From Kineosporiaceae bacterium (lineage in GTDB: Bacteria; Actinomycetota; Actinomycetes; Actinomycetales; Kineosporiaceae), in NCBI GenBank assembly GCA_016794595.1, contig JAEUJN010000083.1, forward strand, positions 39,561 through 103,560: a stretch of DNA of 64,000 bases. Reading direction: 5' to 3'. The notes below the pieces were generated by a model that made no database searches, was not told where the DNA came from, and saw only the letters and a program-made list of their open reading frames with translations. Positions within the stretch are counted from its first letter, which is position 1. Each line of letters starts with the position of its first letter. Positions 1 to 8,309 of the stretch are shown here, one piece after another. A program made the position numbers and the translations under genes.

Positions 1-24
1 GTCGCGCTGCGGCATGATGCGGTC

Positions 25-1737
25 ATGGCCCCAGACCCCGTTCGGACCGGTCCCCGTCAGGTCGCCGATGCCCACCTGGACCGACTGGTCCGGCTCGACC
101 CGATGCTGGCGACCTCCCTGGGCCTTCCGGACGGGGAGGACGACCTCACCGACCTGAGCCCGGACGGTCTCGAGGCCCGGGCCGCGGAAGCCCGCCGAAC
201 GCTGGCCGAGCTGGACGCCGTCGAGGCCTCGGTCGGTGTGGCCGATGCCGAGGAGCGCCGGTGCGCACGGCTCCTGCGCGAGCGGCTGACTGCAGGGCTC
301 GCCGTGCACGAAGGCGGTGAGCTGCTGCGGGACGTCAACACCCTCGGGAGTCCGGTGCACCAGGTACGCAGCGTCTTCCTGCAGATGCCTGCCGTCACTG
401 CGCAGGACTGGCAGCGGATCGGAGCTCGGCTGGCCCGGGTGGGTCACGCCCTGGACGGCTACCGCCGCACCCTGGCCGAGGGCCTGCGCCGCGACCTGGT
501 GGCCGGACCGGGGCTGGTGGCCGCTCTGGTCGAGCAGTTGGGCGCCTGGAACGCCGGGGAGGGCTGGTTCTCGACGTTCGTCGGCCCCGGTCGCCGCAGC
601 CACCCGGACGTCGAGGACGCGCTCGTCCGGGGAGCCCGGATCGCCGACGTGGCCGTGGAGGATCTGCGCACCTGGCTGGCGCGCGAGTACGCCCCGCCCG
701 CGGCGGCGTCCGGGCGGGACGTCGTCGGACGCGAGCGCTACCAGGTGCACTCGCGCAACTGGAACGGTGCCGATCTGGACCTGGACGAGGCCTACGCCTG
801 GGGCTGGGTCGAGTTCGCCCGCCTGGACGCCGAGTTGCGGGCGGGTGCCGAGCAGGTTCTGCCGGGTGCCCAGCCCCTGGAGGCCATGCACCACCTGGAC
901 ACCCAGGGCCCGGCGATCGAGGGCGTGGACGCCGTCCGGGACTACCTGCAGTCCTTGATGGACGGCGCGATCGCCGCGCTGGACGGCGTGCACGTCGATC
1001 TCGCCGAGCCATTGCGTCGAGTGGAGGCCATGATCGCCCCCGTGGGCAGCGCGGCGGCGCCCTACTACACCCCACCCTCGATGGACTTCTCCCGACCAGG
1101 GCGCACCTGGCTGCCCACGCTGGGGCGCACCCGGTTCCCCACCTGGGACCTGGTCAGCACCTGGTACCACGAGGGCGTTCCCGGTCACCACCTGCAACTC
1201 GCCCAATGGGTGCTGGTCGCCCCGAGCCTGACCCGCTACCAGTCCACGATCGGCTCGGTGGGCGCCAACGTCGAGGGCTGGGCGCTGTACGCCGAGCGCC
1301 TGATGGACGAGCTCGGCTTCCTGACCGAGCCCGGCGAGCGGCTGGGGTATCTCGAGGCCCAGCAGATGCGCGCCGTCCGGGTGATCATCGACATCGGGAT
1401 GCACCTGGAACTGCCGATCCCGGCCGACCAGCAGGTGCCCACGCCCTTCCACCCCGGTGAACGCTGGACGCCGGCGTTGGCCCGGGAGTTCTTCGCCGCC
1501 AACAGCGGCCGGCCGGCCGACTTCATCGACAGCGAGATCGTGCGCTACCTGGGCATGCCCGGGCAGGCCATCGGCTACAAGCTCGGGGAGCGCGCGTGGC
1601 TGGCGGGTCGCGATGCCGCACGGAGCCGGCGGCGCCGGGCCGGCCGGTCGTTCGATGCCAAGGCCTGGCACATGGCCGCACTGTCCCAGGGGTCACTCGG
1701 GCTGGACGACCTGACTGCCGAGTTGGCCGCCCTGTGA
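25..1737 (+). CDS. DUF885 family protein, putative zinc-dependent hydrolase
   Basis: A 570-residue protein that fits the DUF885 family along its whole length. Near residues 379-388 it has the family's HEGVPGHH signature, a gluzincin-like metal-binding motif in which the His and Glu would bind and activate a metal. DUF885 proteins are presumed peptidases or other hydrolases; the substrate is unknown. No signal peptide is visible, so it is probably cytoplasmic. The ATG lies 6 nt after a CATGAT hexamer, so a leaderless start is possible, but only 24 bases precede it in the window. The next gene begins 22 nt downstream on the same strand. Family assignment is firm; function is inferred. Confidence 0.85.
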   Translation: MAPDPVRTGPRQVADAHLDRLVRLDPMLATSLGLPDGEDDLTDLSPDGLEARAAEARRTLAELDAVEASVGVADAEERRCARLLRERLTAGLAVHEGGELLRDVNTLGSPVHQVRSVFLQMPAVTAQDWQRIGARLARVGHALDGYRRTLAEGLRRDLVAGPGLVAALVEQLGAWNAGEGWFSTFVGPGRRSHPDVEDALVRGARIADVAVEDLRTWLAREYAPPAAASGRDVVGRERYQVHSRNWNGADLDLDEAYAWGWVEFARLDAELRAGAEQVLPGAQPLEAMHHLDTQGPAIEGVDAVRDYLQSLMDGAIAALDGVHVDLAEPLRRVEAMIAPVGSAAAPYYTPPSMDFSRPGRTWLPTLGRTRFPTWDLVSTWYHEGVPGHHLQLAQWVLVAPSLTRYQSTIGSVGANVEGWALYAERLMDELGFLTEPGERLGYLEAQQMRAVRVIIDIGMHLELPIPADQQVPTPFHPGERWTPALAREFFAANSGRPADFIDSEIVRYLGMPGQAIGYKLGERAWLAGRDAARSRRRRAGRSFDAKAWHMAALSQGSLGLDDLTAELAAL

Positions 1738-1759
1738 GGCCCGCCGGCGAGGGGTCGGC

Positions 1760-2854
1760 ATGCGGGCGGTGATCTTCGAGGCCTTCGCGGGTCCGCTGAG
1801 CCTGCGTCAGGTGCCCGAGCCCGACTGCCCCCCCGACGGCGCGGTGGTGGCAGTCGAGGCGACCGGGCTCTGCCGCAGCGACTGGCACGGCTGGCTCGGT
1901 CACGACCCGGACGTCCGGCTGCCCCACGTTCCCGGCCACGAGTTCGCCGGTCGGATCGCGGCCCTGGGCTCGCAGGTGCGTGGGTGGCAGGTGGGCGAGC
2001 TGGTCACCACGCCGTTCGTCAACGGGTGTGGCCGGTGCGTCCACTGCCTGGCCGGGGATCATCAGGTCTGCCCCGAGCAGACCCAGCCCGGGTTCAGCCG
2101 GTGGGGGTCCTTCGCCGAGCTGGTGGTGGTCGAACGGGCGGAGGTCAACCTGGTCGCTGTGCCCGCCGCCCTGGACGCCGTGGCGGCGGCGTCCCTGGGC
2201 TGCCGGTTCGCCACCGCGTACCGGGCCGTGACCGAGGTCGGGCGGGTCGGGGTGGGCCAGTGGCTGGTGGTCGCCGGGTGTGGGGGAGTGGGGCTGTCGG
2301 CGGTCATGATCGCGGTGGCCGCCGGCGCCCGGGTGGTCGCGCTCGACATCCGGCCCGAAGGGGTGGCCGCCGCCACCGCGCTGGGCGCCGAGCACGCCAT
2401 GGTGATCTCGCCGGACGAGGATCCGCTGGTGGTCGGTGAGCGGGTGCGCGAGCTGACCGGGGGTGGTGCTCACGTCAGCCTGGACGCCGTGGGCACGGTG
2501 GCAGGAGCCGCGGGGCACGGGCGGGCCGTGGCCCTGGCCACGTGTCTGGCCGCCTCGAGACCGCGAGGCCGGCACGTGCAGGTGGGATTGACCCCAGCGG
2601 TCCTGGGGTGGCCCGAGGTGCCGATCCACCTGGTCATAGGCCGGGAACTGGAGGTGCTCGGCAGCCATGGCCTCTCGCCGCGGTCCTACCCGCAGCTGCT
2701 CTCGCTGGCGGCCTCGGGGGCGGTACGTCCGGCGGAGCTGGTCGGTGAGCGGATCGGGCTCGAGGGAACCGGGGCCGCGCTGGCGGCACTGGGGGACGGC
2801 GAGCGCCCAGGAGCGGATCGGCCCGCAGCAGGCATCACCGTGATCATCCCCTGA
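1760..2854 (+). CDS. Zinc-dependent medium-chain alcohol dehydrogenase
   Basis: A 364-residue medium-chain dehydrogenase. Catalytic zinc ligands are visible as Cys38 and the His60-Glu61 pair. The structural zinc site is Cys90, Cys93, Cys96 and Cys104. The Rossmann fold carries GCGGVGLSA near residue 175, so NAD(P)H-dependent oxidation of an alcohol or reduction of an aldehyde is expected. The substrate cannot be told from sequence. It follows the DUF885 gene by 22 nt and may be cotranscribed. The C-terminus ends in a slightly degenerate tail but the length is normal for the family. Confidence 0.88.
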   Translation: MRAVIFEAFAGPLSLRQVPEPDCPPDGAVVAVEATGLCRSDWHGWLGHDPDVRLPHVPGHEFAGRIAALGSQVRGWQVGELVTTPFVNGCGRCVHCLAGDHQVCPEQTQPGFSRWGSFAELVVVERAEVNLVAVPAALDAVAAASLGCRFATAYRAVTEVGRVGVGQWLVVAGCGGVGLSAVMIAVAAGARVVALDIRPEGVAAATALGAEHAMVISPDEDPLVVGERVRELTGGGAHVSLDAVGTVAGAAGHGRAVALATCLAASRPRGRHVQVGLTPAVLGWPEVPIHLVIGRELEVLGSHGLSPRSYPQLLSLAASGAVRPAELVGERIGLEGTGAALAALGDGERPGADRPAAGITVIIP

Positions 2855-2872
2855 ACCGGTCGGCTGGGGTCC

Positions 2873-3721
2873 TCAGAGCTCTGCGTCGTCGAACGGGGCC
2901 CGTCCGGAGGCGAAGGCCACCGCAGCCTCGCCGTCGACCAGGCGGGCACGGACCGGGTCCGAGGCGAGCCGGCGTACCCAGGCGGCCGAGGGCAGCGGAG
3001 CGGCGGACGCCGCGATCACCACGTTGCCGTACCGGCGACCGCGCAGCTGGCCCGGCTCGGCCACCAAGGCCACGTGGGGGAAGTGCCCCAACGCGGTGGC
3101 CACCTCGCGCCGGGCCGTCGCCAGCAACTCGCCGTCCGCCAGATTGGCCAGGTAGATCCCCTGCGGGGTCAGGATGCGGGCCACCTCGGCCACGAACTGC
3201 CGGGTGAGCAGGGGTGGGGGCACCGTGGACCCGGTGAAGGCGTCCCGGACCACGACGTCGTAACGCTCCGACTGCTCGGCGGTCACGGTGGCCCGGGCCT
3301 CACCCACGCGCAGCCGCAGCCCGGGGCGCGACCGCAGGCCGAAGGCCTGCTTGGCCAGCTCGAGGACTCCCGGGTCGAGTTCGACGACGACCTGACGGCA
3401 GCGAGGGTGGGTGGTCGCCAGGTAGCGCGGCAGGGTGCAGCCCCCACCGCCGAGGTGCAGCACCCGCCAGCCGGCCCCGGACGCCGGATCCGCCGGATCC
3501 CCGGCCACCAGGGGAAGGGACTCGATCCCGGCGACCACCCAGCGGAGGTACTCGAAGTCCAGTCGCCCCGGGTCGTCGAGGTCCACGTGACTGGACTCCA
3601 TGCCGTTGAGATACAGGGTCCAGCCGCGGCGGCCGTCGGAGTCCGGGATGAGGGTGGCCAGGCCGGTGCTCACGGCGCGGGTCCCGGCCACCGGCCTCGG
3701 GGTGACGCGGTGCGTCGGCAC
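2873..3721 (-). CDS. Spermidine synthase-like / class I methyltransferase-fold protein
   Basis: A 282-residue protein of the spermidine synthase superfamily. It has an N-terminal strand segment (WTLYLNGMESSHVDLDD), then a nucleotide-binding motif VLHLGGGGCTLPRYL, the acidic VELDPGV ribose-binding strand, and VVVRDAFTG at the position of the catalytic Asp loop. Actinobacterial proteins of this type, called fused MFS/spermidine synthase or spermidine synthase-like, often lack proven aminopropyltransferase activity, so the substrate is open. The GTG at 3721 was chosen because AGGA lies 7 nt upstream; the frame stays open much farther, into sequence that looks noncoding. It converges with the alcohol dehydrogenase gene. 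Confidence 0.8.
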   Translation of the reverse strand: MPTHRVTPRPVAGTRAVSTGLATLIPDSDGRRGWTLYLNGMESSHVDLDDPGRLDFEYLRWVVAGIESLPLVAGDPADPASGAGWRVLHLGGGGCTLPRYLATTHPRCRQVVVELDPGVLELAKQAFGLRSRPGLRLRVGEARATVTAEQSERYDVVVRDAFTGSTVPPPLLTRQFVAEVARILTPQGIYLANLADGELLATARREVATALGHFPHVALVAEPGQLRGRRYGNVVIAASAAPLPSAAWVRRLASDPVRARLVDGEAAVAFASGRAPFDDAEL

Positions 3722-3847
3722 GGGCCAATCCTGACAGGTCGAGCTCGCCCGGACCCGTCGGTCCGCGCCGCTGGGCTTTCCCGGTGATCCGCACAACTGG
3801 TTCCGCCCGCAGCGGCTCGACCCCCGGCCTCGTCGAGGGCCGGAGTG

Positions 3848-3886
3848 CTTCGGTGGAGGCCTCCCCGTGGCAGGCCTCCACCGAAG
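3848..3886. terminator. Perfect 15-bp inverted repeat
   Basis: Arms at 3848-3862 (CTTCGGTGGAGGCCT) and 3872-3886 are perfectly complementary, with a 9-nt loop. A second 9-bp stem at 3889-3897/3907-3915 follows directly. There is no T-run. Because both neighbouring genes point away from it, it terminates neither one; it may be a structured leader or operator, or the end of an unrecognised transcript. Confidence 0.4.
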
Positions 3887-3956
3887 TGGCGAGCGCCTTC
3901 TCGGGTGGCGCTCGCTGTGCAGGATCCGCCGCTGGTCGAGCTCGTACCGGCACCAT

Positions 3957-3974
3957 GTGTGACATAGGGCACAC
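3957..3974. promoter_or_regulatory. CRP/FNR-like dyad upstream of the DUF1232 gene
   Basis: GTGTG at 3957-3961 and CACAC at 3970-3974 are inverted with an 8-base spacer. This resembles the TGTGA-N6-TCACA layout of actinobacterial CRP sites, but the inner bases do not match fully. No regulator is encoded nearby. Confidence 0.25.
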
Positions 3975-4100
3975 TGAGGGCGGGTGGCTGTTCGCAGGGT
4001 TACGGAACCCCCTCGGCGTGGGCGACCGTTGACGGGAGTGGCCAACTGCCGGACGGCGACCGCCACCCTGCTGCGGCAGGCAAGGAGGGAGGACGTGGCC

Positions 4101-4475
4101 ATGGCACCCACCGTCAGGATTCGGCGCCGCGCGGCGTGGGCGACGTTGATGCGCAGCCTGCGCTCCGCGGGTGGCCCAGGCGTCGGGACGCGCCTGCGCG
4201 CACTGCCCCGGATGATGTCCATGGGGCTGAGGGGCGACTACCCGCACCTGGATCGCAGCCGGATCGTGATGGCGATCCTGGGACTGCTCTACCTGATCTC
4301 ACCCATCGACCTCATGCCGGAGGCGCTGCTGTGGATCTTCGGTCTGGGGGACGACGCCCTGGTGGCGGCCTGGCTGGCCGGTGTGGTCCTCAGTGAGACC
4401 GAGACCTTCCTGACCTGGGAGGAGCTCGTCCGTGAACCCGGGGTCACGGTGGTGGTGGGCGAGGTCGTCGACTGA
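4101..4475 (+). CDS. DUF1232 (YkvA-like) membrane protein
   Basis: A 124-residue protein. Its core around the segment LGLLYLISPIDLMPE is the hallmark of DUF1232, a small membrane-associated domain of unknown function. The basic N-terminus (residues 1-35) is followed by one or two hydrophobic segments that include AALLWIFGL-like and LVAAWLAGVVLS stretches. Two starts compete: GTG at 4095 (6 nt after AAGGAGG) and ATG at 4101 (7 nt after GGGAGGA); they differ by two residues. It stands alone, with hairpins downstream at 4553-4592. Confidence 0.8.
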   Translation: MAPTVRIRRRAAWATLMRSLRSAGGPGVGTRLRALPRMMSMGLRGDYPHLDRSRIVMAILGLLYLISPIDLMPEALLWIFGLGDDALVAAWLAGVVLSETETFLTWEELVREPGVTVVVGEVVD

Positions 4476-4552
4476 GGTGTGGGTGGTGTGGGGGACGGCG
4501 CAAGGCCTCCCGCGCCGGGCCGACGCCCAGGTGCCGGCGACCTCGTGACGTC

Positions 4553-4592
4553 GGGGACGACGCGTCCCCATCCGGCGGGTCAGGTCCCGCCG
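4553..4592 (+). terminator. Double hairpin after the DUF1232 gene
   Basis: Two adjacent GC-rich stems lie here: GGGGAC/GTCCCC (4553-4558/4564-4569) and CGGCGGG/CCCGCCG (4573-4579/4586-4592). There is no T-tract, as is common for GC-rich actinobacterial terminators. They sit 78 nt after the DUF1232 stop and 59 nt before the next start. Confidence 0.45.
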
Positions 4593-4650
4593 TCCACAGC
4601 CTGGTCCTCCGCTCGGGCAGGGTGGCCCGCCCGGCACCCAGAGTCGGCAC

Positions 4651-5742
4651 ATGCACACGATCACCGCCGGCCATCCCGCGGACCTCATCGCCTACGCCTA
4701 CTACCGGATCGGGTGCCGCCCGCGGGAGAGCCTGGTCCTGATCGGTCTGTTGCCCAACGAGCCGCAGCGACGCGCGGCGGGCGGCGGGCGCTTCGTGACC
4801 GGGGTGGTGGCCCGGTTGGACTTGCCGCCGGTGCGCGCGAGGCGAGCGGAGTTCACCCACGTGATGAGGCTGCTGGCCGATCACGGGCACGAGGCGTTGG
4901 TGGCCATGGTGATCACCGAACGCCCCTCGGCCGCGTTGGCCCGCGCTGTGCGTCAGGCGGGCCGTGCAGTCGGGATGCCGGTGATCGATCTGATCGCGGT
5001 CGGTGCGGATTCCTTTCGCTCGATGCTCTGCTCCGATCCGTCCTGTTGTCCCGAGGAGGGCGAGCCACTGGACCAGGTCTGGCACGGGTCCATGGCCGCC
5101 GAACTCGTCCTGAGGGGGCTGACCCTGGCGGACGATGCACGCCAGGTGATCGCCGACGTCCTGCCGGGGGCGGAACCGGAACTGGCCGCCTTGTCCGGGG
5201 GGGACCGCGAGCCGCCGGTGGTGGCCCGACGGGTCCGGCTGGCCCGCCTGGAGCGCTGGGGTGCGTTGGTGGCGGCGCAGCCGTCGCGCACGGATGGGCG
5301 CGATGCGCCGATCGAGGAGACCGATCTGATCGAGCTGTGCCGCGGGCTGGAGGACCTGCGGCTGCGGGACGCGGTGTTGATCGCCATGTCCGCGCCGGAG
5401 GGGGCAGATGGACTCGAGGCGGCGCGGTTGATGGCCTCGGGGGAGGCCGAGATCGCGCTGGGGGGAACGGATCGCCGGCAGCCCGACGAGGATCTGTTGG
5501 CCCGATCCTCCCGGGTCCTGGCCGCAGTGGCGCGCAGGGCACCCCGCGGACGGCGCGCCGAGGCGCTCGGAGCGCTTGCCTGGGCGGCATGGTGGCAGGG
5601 GGCCACGCTTCGGTCGCGGTTGCTGGCCGAGTTGGCACTCGAGGACCGGCCCGGTCACCGGCTGTCGGAGCTGGTGCTGGGCCTGCTGAGCGCCTGGGTG
5701 GCACCGCCCTGGCTGGCGCACCGAGAGCAGTTCACATCGTGA
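4651..5742 (+). CDS. DUF4192 domain-containing protein
   Basis: A 363-residue protein matching actinobacterial DUF4192 proteins. The N-terminus has the family's opening pattern (GHPADLIAYAYYRIG, then RPRESLVLIGL). No catalytic motif or membrane segment is obvious, and the function is unknown. The ATG lies 6 nt after CAGAGT, a possible but weak -10 box, so the message may be leaderless. The gene is followed by the metY leader and is not obviously part of that transcript. Confidence 0.83.
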   Translation: MHTITAGHPADLIAYAYYRIGCRPRESLVLIGLLPNEPQRRAAGGGRFVTGVVARLDLPPVRARRAEFTHVMRLLADHGHEALVAMVITERPSAALARAVRQAGRAVGMPVIDLIAVGADSFRSMLCSDPSCCPEEGEPLDQVWHGSMAAELVLRGLTLADDARQVIADVLPGAEPELAALSGGDREPPVVARRVRLARLERWGALVAAQPSRTDGRDAPIEETDLIELCRGLEDLRLRDAVLIAMSAPEGADGLEAARLMASGEAEIALGGTDRRQPDEDLLARSSRVLAAVARRAPRGRRAEALGALAWAAWWQGATLRSRLLAELALEDRPGHRLSELVLGLLSAWVAPPWLAHREQFTS

Positions 5743-5786
5743 GACGGGGATCCACATCACGAGCGGCAGGCCGCTAGGGTGAGCGT

Positions 5787-5905
5787 GCGTCAAGAGCGCC
5801 AGCGTCAAGCCCCGGCTCGCTGGCCGGCAACCCTCCTCCGCGGTGGGGTGCCCCGGGTGATGACGCGGCCTCTCGTCGCGGTGGCGGGGGCAAGCGCGGG
5901 CCCCG
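5787..5905 (+). ncRNA. SAM-IV-type riboswitch upstream of metY
   Basis: The leader of metY contains the SAM-I/SAM-IV core: GCGTCA at 5787-5792 pairs with TGACGC at 5861-5866 as P1, and between them are GCCAGCGTCAAGCCCCGG, GCTGGCCGGCAACCC and GGTGGGGTGCCCCGGGTGA. Further stems after P1 match the SAM-IV arrangement, which is typical of actinomycetes upstream of methionine genes. SAM binding is expected to lower metY expression. A GGGCCC-containing hairpin near 5898-5917, just before the GAGGAG ribosome-binding site, is a plausible expression platform. A TAGGGT hexamer at 5775-5780 may be the -10 box. Class IV rather than class I is inferred from host and layout. Confidence 0.85.
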
Positions 5906-5936
5906 GTGACGGGCCCCATGGCTCGAGGAGTTCAGC

Positions 5937-7253
5937 ATGAGTGACGCCTGGTCGTTCGAGACCCGTCAGATCCACGCAGGCCAGTCGCCCGATCCCACGA
6001 CGGGGGCCCGTGCGCTGCCGATCTACCAGACCACGTCCTACGTCTTCCGGGACGCCGAGCACGCGGCGAACCTGTTCGCGCTCAAGGAACTCGGCAACAT
6101 CTACACCCGGATCATGAACCCCACCCAGGACGCGGTCGAGCAGCGGATCGCCAGCCTGGAGGGCGGCGTCGGGGCGCTGCTCGTGGCCAGCGGCCAGGCG
6201 GCCGAGACCCTGGCGATCCTGAACGTGGCCGAGGCGGGTGACCACGTGGTCTCCAGCCCGAGCCTGTACGGGGGCACGTACAACCTGTTCCACTACACGC
6301 TGCCCAAGCTCGGGATCCAGGTGTCCTTCGTCGATGACCCCGACGATCTGGACGCCTGGAGGTCCGCTGTCCGGCCGAACACCAAGGCGTTCTTCGGCGA
6401 GACGATCTCCAACCCCAAGCAGGACCTGCTCGACATCGAGGGGGTCGCCGGGGTGGCGCACGAGGCCGGAGTTCCGCTGATCGTCGACAACACCGTGGCC
6501 ACGCCGTACCTCGTCCGCCCGTTCGAGTGGGGCGCGGACATCGTCGTCCACTCGACCACGAAGTACCTGGGTGGGCACGGCACGTCGATCGGTGGTGTGA
6601 TCGTCGACGCGGGCACCTTCGACTATGCCCAGCACCCTGACCGGTACCCCAACTACAACCAGCCGGACCCCAGTTACCACGGCCTGGTCTACGCCCGTGA
6701 CCTGGGGGTGGGCGGCGTCTTCGGGGTGAACCTGTCCTTCATCCTCAAGGCCCGGGTGCAGTTGCTGCGCGACCTCGGGCCGGCGATCTCCCCGTTCAAC
6801 GCCTTCCTGCTCGCCCAGGGCCTGGAGACGCTCAGTCTGCGAGTGGAGCGCCACGTGGCGAACGCCCAGGCGGTGGCGACCTGGTTGCAGGGCCGCGACG
6901 AGGTGGAGAGTGTCGCCTACGCCGGCCTGACCACCAGCCCGTGGTACGCGGCGGCCCAGAAGTACGCGCCCAAGGGGCCGGGAGCCGTCCTGGCCTTCGA
7001 GATCAAGGGCGGGGTCGAGGCCGGCAAGCGGTTCGTGGATGCGCTCGAGTTGCACAGCCACGTGGCCAACATCGGGGACGTGCGCAGCCTGGTGATCCAC
7101 CCGGCCTCGACCACGCACAGTCAGTTGAGTCCGCAGGAGCAGCAGGCCACCGGGGTCAGCCCGGGACTGGTTCGGCTGTCGGTGGGCATCGAGCACCTCG
7201 ACGACATCCTGGCCGACCTGGAGACAGGCTTCCGCGCCGCCAAGGCCGACTGA
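5937..7253 (+). CDS. metY: O-acetylhomoserine sulfhydrylase (bifunctional OAH/OAS aminocarboxypropyltransferase)
   Basis: A 438-residue PLP enzyme of the Cys/Met metabolism family that converts O-acetylhomoserine plus sulfide (or methanethiol) to homocysteine or methionine. The PLP lysine is Lys209 in STTKYLGGHG; an upstream aspartate lies in PLIVDNTVATPYLVRPFEWG (cofactor ring). Length and the GNIYTRIMNPTQDAVEQRI opening are typical of MetY. The start is supported by GAGGAG 7 nt upstream. Control is probably by the preceding riboswitch, which would link expression to SAM level. No metX follows here, although in many actinomycetes metX is adjacent. Confidence 0.95.
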   Translation: MSDAWSFETRQIHAGQSPDPTTGARALPIYQTTSYVFRDAEHAANLFALKELGNIYTRIMNPTQDAVEQRIASLEGGVGALLVASGQAAETLAILNVAEAGDHVVSSPSLYGGTYNLFHYTLPKLGIQVSFVDDPDDLDAWRSAVRPNTKAFFGETISNPKQDLLDIEGVAGVAHEAGVPLIVDNTVATPYLVRPFEWGADIVVHSTTKYLGGHGTSIGGVIVDAGTFDYAQHPDRYPNYNQPDPSYHGLVYARDLGVGGVFGVNLSFILKARVQLLRDLGPAISPFNAFLLAQGLETLSLRVERHVANAQAVATWLQGRDEVESVAYAGLTTSPWYAAAQKYAPKGPGAVLAFEIKGGVEAGKRFVDALELHSHVANIGDVRSLVIHPASTTHSQLSPQEQQATGVSPGLVRLSVGIEHLDDILADLETGFRAAKAD

Positions 7254-7261
7254 GCCCAGCG

Positions 7262-7310
7262 GATCCGGTTCACCGGGGATCAGCTCGGCGGTCCCGCGGT
7301 GAACCGGATC
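7262..7310. terminator. 14-bp inverted repeat shared by convergent metY and Nudix gene ends
   Basis: GATCCGGTTCACCG at 7262-7275 is perfectly complementary to 7297-7310, with a 21-nt loop. The left arm lies between the genes; the right arm encodes the last residues of the Nudix protein. The position between convergent genes suggests a bidirectional terminator. There is no T-tract. Confidence 0.5.
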
Positions 7311-7831
7311 GCTCGCACGGCGGCCCTGGCCAGCCCCGGCCAGGCGACCTGCAGCGCAGGGTGCAGATCGTAGGTCGCCACCTGAGGGAGCTCGACCCAG
7401 CGCAGCTCCTCGCTCTCGGCCGAGCTGCGGTGTACGTGTCCCGGCCGGTCCGTGTGAGCCACCACGTAGGTGTAGTCCCAGTCGCCGTGGTCGAGACCAC
7501 GATGCTCGACGAGAACCGTGAGGTCCTCGGCTCGGCTGCCCACCTCCTCGGCGGCCTCCCGCAGGGCCGCGGTGACGGCGTCCTCGTGGCTGTCCCGGGC
7601 GCCCCCCGGCAGAGCCCAGGAGCCACCCTGGTGAACCCAGCCGGCTCGCAACTGCAGCAGGACCCGAAGGCCTGACTCGCCGGTGCGTCCCGACCCCAGG
7701 TCGGCCCGCTGACCGTCGCTGCCGGAGGGCACCGATCCGGTGAGCAACAGCAGGCCGGCGGCACCGTGCCGGCCCCAGTGCCGGCGTCCGCACCGGCACT
7801 CGACCCACCCGTTGCCATCGTGAACCGCCAT
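7280..7831 (-). CDS. Nudix hydrolase
   Basis: A 183-residue protein with a complete Nudix box at residues 77-98 (Gly77, Glu83, Arg91-Glu92, Glu95-Glu96, Gly98), which binds the divalent metal for hydrolysis of a nucleoside diphosphate linked to another moiety. An N-terminal ECRCGRRHWGRHG segment could bind metal. The substrate is not predictable; actinobacterial relatives are annotated simply as NUDIX proteins. The ATG at 7831 is only 21 nt from the divergent uspA-like start, so the two promoters must overlap. I see no ribosome-binding site before it. Confidence 0.88.
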   Translation of the reverse strand: MAVHDGNGWVECRCGRRHWGRHGAAGLLLLTGSVPSGSDGQRADLGSGRTGESGLRVLLQLRAGWVHQGGSWALPGGARDSHEDAVTAALREAAEEVGSRAEDLTVLVEHRGLDHGDWDYTYVVAHTDRPGHVHRSSAESEELRWVELPQVATYDLHPALQVAWPGLARAAVRAIRFTAGPPS

Positions 7832-7852
7832 GGCGTCACGGTAGGTTGAAGC

Positions 7853-8257
7853 ATGCCTGTCGTCGTGGGATATGTGGCTACCGCTGAGGGGCGCGCGGCC
7901 CTGCGGCACGCTGCCCGGGAGTGTCGGCTGCGCAACACGAGCCTGGTCGTGATCAATTCCAATCGTGGCGGTCGTGACCTCGATGGCGAGGATGCGGTGC
8001 GCTACGAGCGGGACGTCCAGTACATCCGTGAGCAGCTCGATGCCGACGGGGTGACCTTCGAGGTCCGTCAGCTCGTGCGCGGGATGGACCCGGCCGAGGA
8101 TCTGATCGCCGTGGCCGAGGAGGTGCACGCCGATTTCATCGTCATCGGGCTGAGGCGGCGCACCCCGGTCGGAAAGCTGATCCTGGGCTCGAACGCCCAG
8201 CGGATCCTGCTGGAGGCGCCCTGCCCCGTGCTGGCGGTCAAGGCCGAGACCGAATGA
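7853..8257 (+). CDS. Universal stress protein (UspA family)
   Basis: A 134-residue single-domain UspA protein. The ATP-binding signature is present as Gly99, Gly107 and Gly112-Ser113 within GLRRRTPVGKLILGSN, so it belongs to the nucleotide-binding subgroup. The role is presumably stress or dormancy related; no partner is apparent. A TAGGTT hexamer ends 5 nt before the ATG, indicating a leaderless transcript. It is divergent from the Nudix gene. Confidence 0.88.
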   Translation: MPVVVGYVATAEGRAALRHAARECRLRNTSLVVINSNRGGRDLDGEDAVRYERDVQYIREQLDADGVTFEVRQLVRGMDPAEDLIAVAEEVHADFIVIGLRRRTPVGKLILGSNAQRILLEAPCPVLAVKAETE

Positions 8258-8309
8258 GATCGCCCGCGAGACGCACCGCGGGCACCGCCGCCGGCGGCGG
8301 GAGCTGTCG

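Larger units (their letters stand above)
3722..4100. other. Intergenic region with two hairpins and a CRP-like dyad
   Basis: This gap of nearly 380 bases lies between the divergent spermidine-synthase-like and DUF1232 genes. It holds two successive hairpins (3848-3886 and 3889-3915), an 18-base dyad at 3957-3974, and a strong AAGGAGG ribosome-binding site at 4082-4088. Frames remain open across it, but none has homology that I recognise. Confidence 0.5.
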
